From an uncultured Collinsella sp. (lineage in GTDB: Bacteria > Actinomycetota > Coriobacteriia > Coriobacteriales > Coriobacteriaceae), in assembly GCA_900552425.1 (NCBI GenBank), contig URZR01000039.1:1-11587 (forward strand): a stretch of 11,587 nucleotides of DNA, read 5' to 3'. Under the pieces are notes generated by a model, which was not told the DNA's origin, did no database searches, and saw only the letters and a list, made by a program, of their open reading frames with translations. Position numbers and translations under genes: made by a program. Below, piece after piece: positions 6,313 to 11,587 of this stretch (its first letter is position 1; every line of letters begins with the position of its first letter).

Positions 6313-6345
6313 TTGGCCCGGCCAAAAAAATTACAGGTATATACT
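6313..6345 (+). promoter_or_regulatory. candidate promoter with palindromic operator for the surface-protein gene
   Basis: A -10-like TATACT (6340-6345) is preceded by the perfect 13-base dyad TTGGCC-C-GGCCAA (6313-6325) and a run of seven A. No good -35 hexamer lies at 17 bases, and the dyad covers that position, so an activator-dependent promoter is plausible. The leader would be about 90 bases. This is inference from position and symmetry only. Confidence 0.35.
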
Positions 6346-6439
6346 TAGACGGTTATTGCTGTGCTCAGATTGCAATTAACCGTGGACAGAAATGAAGAAT
6401 GCTAAAACTGGGCTTTAGGACAGGGGAGGCTATGGCCTT

Positions 6440-8968
6440 ATGAGACGAGTGGGAACACTTGGCTTGGTGGCAGCGCTTGCCGCTATCTTGGTATCGCCGC
6501 TGCCGGCGCACGCCGAAGACGCTTCGAGTGCCGTTACCTACAATGCGGGAAATGGGTATTCCTTTGAGAAGCTCTCGCATCCTACGGTAGGAACGTCGCA
6601 GCCGGATGGCATCGTCGACTACCAGGGTGACGGTGTCGTTGCCGTTCCGGGCGCCGACGGTAATACTGCCAACAACGAAGGCGATCGCGGCCAGAGCTAC
6701 ACGTGGGCGGCTGCGAGCTATGGTGACTGGCTTTATGTGGGCACCTGCTATGCGGCGATGGGCAACACGCTTACGCTCATGAACGGCACGCTGGGCGATT
6801 CCTTTGATGCCGAGACCATGCGTCTGACGCTGGAGGCCATGTTTAACGGCACGTTCTTCTACGGACAGCAGAAGGAGGACGGCACGGCCGACAAGGACAG
6901 CGGCGGCATCTTGGTCAAGATCAATACCAAGACCGGTGAGACCAAGCTGCTGCTCTCTGAATCGCTCAACGGCGTCGCTCCTTTGTTCCGCAATGCCGTG
7001 AGCTATAAGGGCAAACTCTATTTCTGCGGCAGCGTTAGGACCAATGGCGGCAAAAGCGGTCTGCCTGCTGTATATGAGATCGATCCTAAGACGGATGAGT
7101 ACAAGGTCGTCTATCAGGGTCTTTCGAGCATGCAGGATTACGGCGCTGCCTACAAGCAGGGCATCTCAACCGGTATCCGCGGTATGTGCGTCCATGATGG
7201 CCAGCTCGTCATCAGCAACGTGGGTAAAGACGCGGCCGGTAAGTTTGTGTCGACAATCCTGACGTCGTCTGACCCCTCGAAGGGCCAGGAGAGCTTCACC
7301 GAGATTGCCAACTCGGATACGCTGTTTAACTATCCGGCGATTCGCTATCAGGACAGCATCTACGGCGGCGCCATTTGGGATATGGTCTCGTACAATGGCC
7401 ATCTCTATGCGACCATCTGCACCGGTACGCCCGAGAATGCCCCCGATGATAATTCCATGCAGTCGTTTGCCATGGTCCGTGGCGACAAGAACGCCGACGG
7501 CAGCTATTCGTGGACTCCGATTGTCGGTGACCAGGAGGCGGACGGTGCAAAGTATTGCTTTGGCATCGATCCTGCCCGCACCCGTTCTGGTGCTGCCAAC
7601 CTCATCGTCTACAACGACTACCTCTATATCGGTGAATATAACGACGAGGAGATCGCCCTCGAGCGCATTCTCTTTAATAAGTCCAATTCTGACGAGAGCG
7701 GCAAGAGCAGCATGGGCGGCGTTGACTGCTCGTTTGTGAATGCCAATCTTGAGCAGTCGGTCAACATCTATCGCATGGACAAGGACGAGAACATGGAGCT
7801 CGTCGTTGGCGATCGCACCGACATGTTCCCCGAGGGCGGTATTTCCGGCCTGACTTCGGGCTTTGGCCGAAACGAAAACCAGTACATTTGGCGCATGCAG
7901 AAGTTCGACGGCAAACTGTATATCGGTACCTTCGATACCGCGAGCCTGCTTGAGCCGATCGGCCAGTTCTCTAATGGCGACATTATCGATATGACGCCCG
8001 AGGAGTGGGCCTCTCAGGTTCAGCGCCTTAGGGACCTGCTCAATCACCTGCTCGACAAGAAATCGCCTGACGACCCCATCGTTCCCGTGAACACGCTTGC
8101 GGACGATGATTCAAACGAGGCCGCCGAGGTCGATGACGAGAAGGCTGGGGCCGTCGAGTTCGACGACGAGAAGACCGAGATTGCTAAGGGCTTTGGCGAC
8201 CTGGGCGATGCGCTGGAGGATGCCACGGGCGATCTTTGCGATCAGGCCGCGACGATGTCCGCGGACGTTGAGGACGACGCCGCTTATGTCCAGAAGATCG
8301 ATAGCGAGATTGCGTACTTCAAGTCCTTTGCCGATCAGTATCAGGACATGCTCGATAGCTATGAGAGCCTGAAGCAGCAGTACGAGGATGCCTATGGCGC
8401 CGAGCTGCCGGGCGATATTCAGGATGCATTCGATAAGCTGCTGAGCGAGGAGAACCTCAAGAAGCTGCAGAGCGTGCTTACGTGCATGTGTTACCTTCGC
8501 GATGCCGAGCGTGGCTTTGATATGTATGTGACCGAGGACGGCGTGAACTTTACGACGCTGACGACCAATGGCTTTAACGATCCGTATAACCATGGTCTGC
8601 GCACCTTTGCGGTGACCAACCAGGGTCTGTGCCTCGGTACCGCCAACCCGTTCTATGGCTGCCAGGTTTGGATCCAGCGCAAGGAGAATTCTGAGAATCC
8701 GGTCGATCCCGGTACTCCGGATCCGACGGAGCCCACGGATCCCTCGCAGCCGGGTGGTGGCGATCAGCCTGGTGGTAGCCAGACGGGCGGTAACGACCAG
8801 TCGAGCAGCACCACGACCACTGTCACGACGACCGCTAAGAAGACTCCGAAGGACGGCTCGCTGCCTCACGCTGGTGACTCGACCCTCACGCTGGTCTTGG
8901 GATTGCTGGTTGCAGCTGCCGCAGTGCTTGGCATTGCTCTCGTCTTGCGCAAGCGTTCTCGTCGCTAG
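6440..8968 (+). CDS. secreted, cell-wall-anchored beta-propeller-like protein
   Basis: An 842-residue surface protein. Residues 1-25 are a signal peptide (MRRVGTLGL, hydrophobic core, cleavage at AHA|ED). From about 94 a motif of the form 'Y-x-G-x-L-Y-x-G' recurs near residues 94, 189, 252, 318, 391, 489 and 726 (YGDWLYVGT, YKGKLYFCG, YNGHLYATI, YNDYLYIGE, FDGKLYIGT, TNQGLCLGT), consistent with a seven-bladed propeller. Between the last two repeats lies an acidic, helical insert (about 520-700, with coiled-coil-like stretches). A Pro/Thr/Gly-rich spacer (about 755-807) leads to LPHAG (808-812), a hydrophobic helix and RKRSRR, a sortase-type sorting signal with Ala in place of Thr. ATG 6440 follows GGGGAGG at about ten bases; ATG 6432 is out of frame and stops after three codons. 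Ligand or enzymatic activity is unknown. Confidence 0.88.
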   Translation: MRRVGTLGLVAALAAILVSPLPAHAEDASSAVTYNAGNGYSFEKLSHPTVGTSQPDGIVDYQGDGVVAVPGADGNTANNEGDRGQSYTWAAASYGDWLYVGTCYAAMGNTLTLMNGTLGDSFDAETMRLTLEAMFNGTFFYGQQKEDGTADKDSGGILVKINTKTGETKLLLSESLNGVAPLFRNAVSYKGKLYFCGSVRTNGGKSGLPAVYEIDPKTDEYKVVYQGLSSMQDYGAAYKQGISTGIRGMCVHDGQLVISNVGKDAAGKFVSTILTSSDPSKGQESFTEIANSDTLFNYPAIRYQDSIYGGAIWDMVSYNGHLYATICTGTPENAPDDNSMQSFAMVRGDKNADGSYSWTPIVGDQEADGAKYCFGIDPARTRSGAANLIVYNDYLYIGEYNDEEIALERILFNKSNSDESGKSSMGGVDCSFVNANLEQSVNIYRMDKDENMELVVGDRTDMFPEGGISGLTSGFGRNENQYIWRMQKFDGKLYIGTFDTASLLEPIGQFSNGDIIDMTPEEWASQVQRLRDLLNHLLDKKSPDDPIVPVNTLADDDSNEAAEVDDEKAGAVEFDDEKTEIAKGFGDLGDALEDATGDLCDQAATMSADVEDDAAYVQKIDSEIAYFKSFADQYQDMLDSYESLKQQYEDAYGAELPGDIQDAFDKLLSEENLKKLQSVLTCMCYLRDAERGFDMYVTEDGVNFTTLTTNGFNDPYNHGLRTFAVTNQGLCLGTANPFYGCQVWIQRKENSENPVDPGTPDPTEPTDPSQPGGGDQPGGSQTGGNDQSSSTTTTVTTTAKKTPKDGSLPHAGDSTLTLVLGLLVAAAAVLGIALVLRKRSRR

Positions 8969-9390
8969 ACTCGACCACGCAGCTCGATGCCTTGGATATC
9001 GTCGAAGTTGATGGCGATATCCCTGAGTTTGAGCAGCTTGAATGCGGGTAACACTTCGTCGAGAATGCCCGTGCGGCTACGATAGCCGTACATATCGTAA
9101 TAGGTGACGCGCACCAGGTCGCCGCGTTTGAGGCCCTCGAGCTTTTTCGAAAGCTCGAGGGCTTTTTCTTCTGTGAGTTCGCATTTGGGCTCAACAGTGA
9201 TCTCTTGTTTGCGCACGAGCTCGTAGTATCCCGTGAGGGCGGCAAAGGGCATAAACTGCGCGGCACGGCCGGCGCGGACGGCGCCGTTGGCGGTGAGCTT
9301 GGGGTCGGCGGATCGACGTCTTCCCTCGGGGTCCGCTAGACGTTCAAAAGGCGTCGGTGGCCGCATCGGCTGTTGTTGGGACTTAGGCAC
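8965..9390 (-). CDS. YolD-like protein
   Basis: A 141-residue protein with the YolD-like signature RAAQFMPFAALTGYYE (42-57), then a charged helix and an OB/SH3-like beta part (GDLVRVTYYDMYGYRSRTG). Members are typically encoded beside UvrX/UmuC-type Y-family polymerases, as in the Bacillus yqjW-yqjX pair, and are thought to assist or control them; the mechanism is not established. The start is GTG 9390, with AGGAGGA (9395-9401) five bases away. It overlaps the end of the polymerase gene by eight bases, so coupled translation is likely. Its stop overlaps the convergent surface-protein gene's stop by four bases. A + strand terminator lies inside the gene. The N-terminal 40 residues are Pro/Arg-rich and probably disordered. 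Confidence 0.85.
   Translation of the reverse strand: MPKSQQQPMRPPTPFERLADPEGRRRSADPKLTANGAVRAGRAAQFMPFAALTGYYELVRKQEITVEPKCELTEEKALELSKKLEGLKRGDLVRVTYYDMYGYRSRTGILDEVLPAFKLLKLRDIAINFDDIQGIELRGRV
9133..9170 (+). terminator. intrinsic terminator inside the opposite-strand yolD-like gene
   Basis: A perfect 13-bp stem (arms 9133-9145 and 9150-9162, core GCCCTCGAGC) is capped by a TTCG tetraloop and followed on the + strand by TTTTTCTT. On the minus strand no U-tract follows, so it should stop only + strand transcripts. It is about 165 bases past the stop of the surface-protein gene, which has no nearer terminator. In the yolD-like protein the same bases encode ALELSKKLEG. Confidence 0.85.
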
Positions 9391-10888
9391 GATGTCCTCC
9401 TACCTGCTCGTTGCGTTCGCGTGCGGTGGCGCCGGCGGTGAAGCTTAATCCCTTGACGAGCGCGTTCTTGCCGTACTTGCCCTTCACGGCCAGGACGGCG
9501 CGCGCCAGGTCGCGCTCGCGCTCATCGGCCTTAACATCGCTGAACAGGTCGATAGTGGCAAATTCCTCGGGCATGAGGTTGCCAAATCCCAGGTTGATGC
9601 GCTTGACCGGTCGTTTGGGATCGACAGTCTGCGCCCAGAGCTCATCGAAATAGCCCATGATCTTCTTAAACGAATTGGTGCGCTCGGGCAGCTTGCGGGA
9701 TGCTTTGGAATGCGCGAACAGCGCAGCATAGCCACCACGCGGTTTGCCGCCGTGCTCTCCCACAAAGATGCCGTCGATTGCCTGTGCTTCGCGCACCAGG
9801 CGGTGCCGTTCGTCATCGCGTTGGACGGGCTTGGGCGCACGGGGTGCGAGCTCGGGGCCGGCGGTTGCGGCGGGTTCTATGCTCGACGTGCTCGAACGCA
9901 AATGCCCGCATCCGTCTACATATTGCGCCGTGCCGCTGGCGTCGAGGCGGCGTATGTCGGCTCGTTCGCTCGCATAACCTACGAAGAGTGAGATGCTGTC
10001 ACAGACCACGTGCTTATCGACTAAGTCCAACACGGCGTTGTCGACCATCTCGCGCAAGACGGTGTAGGCCTGCTCGTAGGTATAGCCCTTCGAGAGCACC
10101 TGTCCTGTGGTGGTTGAGGTTGCCTGCGGGCGATAGGCTTGGATATCGGCGATGGTTGTCGGCTCGCGCCCGAAGGCGTGGTCGATAAGATACTCGGCAT
10201 TGACGCCGAGCTCGTCGTAAAGCAGGTTTTCGTCGAGCGCCGCGACGCCCATCAGATCGTAGACGCCGTATTTTTCAAGTCGTGCTGCCACGCCGGGCCC
10301 GATGCCCCAGATGTCGGTGATGGGACGATGGGGCCAGATTTCCTTGCGAAAGGTCTCGTCGTCGAGTATGCCGATGCGGCTGGGTACGTGCTTGGCGGTA
10401 ATGTCGAGTGCCACCTTGGCCTGGAATAGGTTGGGGCCGATGCCGACCGTTGCCGTGATGCCGGTACGCCCCAGGACCTCGTCACGCAGCATACATGCGA
10501 AGCCTTCAGCGTCGGTTTGGTAGAGGTCCAGATAGGGTGTCACGTCGATAAAGCATTCGTCAATTGAGTAGACGTGAACATCTTGCGGGCTGACGTATTC
10601 CAGGTAGATACCGTAGATTTGCGCCGACACCTCCATGTAGTGCTGCATGCGCGGTACGGCCTTGATGTAGTCGATGCCGTCGGGAATCTCGAACAGACGG
10701 CAGCGGTTGTGTATCCCGAGGTCTTTCATGGCCTGGGTAATGGCGAGGCAGATGGTCGTGCGCCCGCGCGATTCGTCGGCAACGACCAGGTTGGTGGTGA
10801 GCGGGTTGAGCCCGCGGTCAACGCACTCGACGCTAGCGTAAAACGTCTTGAGGTCGATGCAGATATAGGTGTGACGCTCGTGCCCCAC
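9383..10888 (-). CDS. Y-family DNA polymerase (UvrX/UmuC-like)
   Basis: Translesion polymerase of the SOS response; 501 residues from GTG 10888. The palm carries YICIDLKTFYASVEC (8-22) with metal-binding D12 and probable steric-gate Y17, and YSIDECFID (107-115) with catalytic D110 and E111. Next come GIGPNLFQAKVALD (149-162), the helix-hairpin-helix WGIGPGVAARL (194-204) and the little finger (about 285-480). The little finger holds an insertion of about 65 residues, Pro/Ala/Arg-rich (about 322-388), between strands that are normally close together. GTG 10888 has GGGAGGA just upstream and starts HERHTYICIDLK like its relatives. The longer open frame to 10960 runs through the promoter and LexA boxes, so it is rejected. 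Two-gene operon with the yolD-like gene. It could alternatively be called UmuC; no RecA-controlled UmuD partner is visible. Confidence 0.93.
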   Translation of the reverse strand: MGHERHTYICIDLKTFYASVECVDRGLNPLTTNLVVADESRGRTTICLAITQAMKDLGIHNRCRLFEIPDGIDYIKAVPRMQHYMEVSAQIYGIYLEYVSPQDVHVYSIDECFIDVTPYLDLYQTDAEGFACMLRDEVLGRTGITATVGIGPNLFQAKVALDITAKHVPSRIGILDDETFRKEIWPHRPITDIWGIGPGVAARLEKYGVYDLMGVAALDENLLYDELGVNAEYLIDHAFGREPTTIADIQAYRPQATSTTTGQVLSKGYTYEQAYTVLREMVDNAVLDLVDKHVVCDSISLFVGYASERADIRRLDASGTAQYVDGCGHLRSSTSSIEPAATAGPELAPRAPKPVQRDDERHRLVREAQAIDGIFVGEHGGKPRGGYAALFAHSKASRKLPERTNSFKKIMGYFDELWAQTVDPKRPVKRINLGFGNLMPEEFATIDLFSDVKADERERDLARAVLAVKGKYGKNALVKGLSFTAGATARERNEQVGGHRA

Positions 10889-10900
10889 GCGTCCTCCCAT

Positions 10901-10914
10901 CAAACACATGTTCT
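10901..10914 (-). promoter_or_regulatory. LexA (SOS) box, proximal
   Basis: On the minus strand the 14 bases read AGAACATGTGTTTG, close to the Gram-positive LexA consensus CGAACRNRYGTTYC. The outer bases deviate; the GAAC-ATGT-GTT core is intact. It lies three bases from the distal box, within the predicted leader and 12 bases ahead of the GTG start. Confidence 0.7.
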
Positions 10915-10917
10915 TAT

Positions 10918-10931
10918 CGAATACATGTTCG
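10918..10931 (-). promoter_or_regulatory. LexA (SOS) box, distal
   Basis: On the minus strand the bases read CGAACATGTATTCG, differing from the perfect CGAAC-N4-GTTCG palindrome at one position; flanking bases extend the symmetry (ATCGAA...TTCGAT). It abuts the -10 element and covers the predicted start site, so bound LexA would block initiation. Centre-to-centre distance from the proximal box is 17 bases, placing both on similar faces over more than one helical turn. Confidence 0.8.
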
Positions 10932-10960
10932 ATAATACCCACTCGTCCGGACATCGTCAA
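10932..10960 (-). promoter_or_regulatory. SOS promoter of the polymerase-yolD operon
   Basis: On the minus strand TTGACG (10955-10960) and TATTAT (10932-10937) are exactly 17 bases apart, each five of six from consensus. Predicted initiation is near 10925, inside the distal LexA box, with a leader of about 37 bases carrying the GGGAGG site. The TTG that would open the longest reading frame is itself part of this -35. Confidence 0.8.
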
Positions 10961-11108
10961 AACCTGCCCCTTTTGGTAGGTATGGCCGTGCGGTTGAATC
11001 GGGTTTTAACGCAGCTCTAAAGAGTGCGAAACAGCTCGGAAAACCTTGCTTCGTAGCATGAGCCTAACGATTGATACCGCCTATACGCACGGAAGGGTTG
11101 TGGGAAAG

Positions 11109-11587
11109 ATGGTCAATTATGGGTTTGGTATGCCGACGCGCCTTGTTGCGGATGGAGACGTGGCTCGCTGGTGCGGGCGATTGGTTGCCCACTATGGCGG
11201 CACCAAGGCACTGGTCGTGCTGGGCGGTGACAAGCATACGCGCGATGAGCTTGTCTCGGCGGCACTCGGCTCGGTTGATCGAGCTCTGCTCGAGCGCGTG
11301 CTTTTCCGCTGCGGCTCGGTTGGCGATGGGGGAGACGAGCTGATCGACGAAGCCGTGGCCCTGGCGACCGACGAAGGCGTGGACTTTGTCCTGGCGATTG
11401 GCGATGCCGATACTGCCGGCTTTGCGCGCGAACTCGCGCGTCGAATGGCGGTGCTCGATGCCGGCGAAGACGGTTTTGTCCCTTATGGATGTATTGTCTC
11501 GGAGGGCAAAGTGCCTGCCGTCGTGGGAGCCGGCGAGGTTCCCGTTTTTGCCATTATCGCTCCCGAACTGCTTGAGGGTATTGGGTC
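11109..11587 (+). CDS. iron-containing alcohol dehydrogenase-like protein, divergent (partial, cut by window end)
   Basis: The first about 160 residues of a protein with the opening of the Fe-ADH/butanol dehydrogenase family: MVNYGFGMPTRLV, then HYGGTKALVVLGGD and EGVDFVLAIG (about 95-104). In active members the last segment continues GGGSxxDxAK, which binds the NAD(P) diphosphate; here it reads GDADTAGFAREL, so both the glycine-rich loop and the Asp are lost. The expected FG after PTRLV is also absent. Catalysis or cofactor binding is therefore doubtful, though the metal-binding half lies outside the window. ATG 11109 is chosen by family alignment, with GGAAGGG (11091-11097) upstream; ATG 11058 and GTG 11100 are in-frame alternatives. 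A weak TTGAAT/TCTAAA promoter (10994-11021) faces it. Divergent from the SOS polymerase. Confidence 0.75.
   Translation, partial: MVNYGFGMPTRLVADGDVARWCGRLVAHYGGTKALVVLGGDKHTRDELVSAALGSVDRALLERVLFRCGSVGDGGDELIDEAVALATDEGVDFVLAIGDADTAGFARELARRMAVLDAGEDGFVPYGCIVSEGKVPAVVGAGEVPVFAIIAPELLEGIG

Noticed and set aside
6432..6443. Three-codon frame ATG GCC TTA TGA overlapping the surface-protein start
   Set aside because: It is too short to infer a regulatory leader peptide, and its ribosome-binding site would be only two bases away. More likely a chance ATG.
7166..8047. 293-codon minus-strand frame (and a similar one at 8111-8869)
   Set aside because: Both are antisense to the surface protein, which has a signal peptide, repeats and a sorting signal. 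Their products have no domain and no plausible start site.
10889..10960. Longer N-terminus of the polymerase from TTG 10960 or ATG 10954
   Set aside because: The stretch contains the -35, -10 and LexA boxes and has a poor ribosome-binding site. Homology begins just after GTG 10888.
1..11587. CRISPR array, tRNA/rRNA, insertion sequence or prophage genes
   Set aside because: I found no regularly spaced repeats, cloverleaf or CCA-ended arm, transposase or integrase motif. The one long repeat (99-165) is a single inverted pair.

Overview
The window looks like a chromosomal segment from a host-associated anaerobe of the Coriobacteriia, most like Collinsella. That is an inference from the moderately high G+C, the GC-rich third codon positions, the clostridial-type flavodoxin, the DUF3793 protein, the UvrX/YolD SOS pair and the sortase-type surface protein. 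No rRNA, tRNA, CRISPR array, transposase or integrase was seen. No stretch longer than 300 bases lacks a gene.

Layout, left to right. (1) A possible tail of an upstream gene, a long near-perfect inverted repeat (99-165), then nfo (endonuclease IV, base-excision repair). (2) A three-gene polar amino-acid ABC importer on the + strand: a lipoprotein solute-binding protein (1198-2058), two hairpins in the gap, a permease carrying an unusual exported N-terminal domain (2176-3537), and its ATPase (3550-4302). It closes with a strong terminator at 4331-4366 that probably also serves the convergent flavodoxin gene. (3) A divergent metal/redox locus. The minus-strand operon encodes a DUF3793 protein and a short-chain flavodoxin, with a good promoter and a possible DtxR/IdeR-type half-box at its start site. 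The plus-strand gene encodes a small membrane-anchored HMA metallochaperone-like protein, preceded by a CsoR-like operator. (4) An 842-residue secreted protein (6440-8968): signal peptide, about seven beta-propeller-like repeats with a large acidic helical insert, a Pro/Thr linker and an LPxAG-type wall-sorting tail. (5) An SOS operon on the minus strand: a UvrX/UmuC-like Y-family polymerase and a YolD-like protein. Its promoter overlaps one of two tandem LexA-type boxes. (6) The first about 160 codons of an iron-containing alcohol dehydrogenase-like protein whose GGGS nucleotide-binding motif is missing.

Three points change the plain annotation. The polymerase most likely starts at the GTG at 10888, because the longer open frame runs through its own promoter and SOS boxes. 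The surface-protein gene has no terminator after its stop and overlaps the convergent yolD-like gene by four bases; a perfect 13-bp UUCG-loop terminator that works only in the + direction lies inside yolD (9133-9170). The permease has a secreted domain of about 160 residues in front of its membrane domain. Two DNA-repair functions (nfo, SOS polymerase) bracket nutrient-uptake, metal and surface functions; no single pathway joins them.
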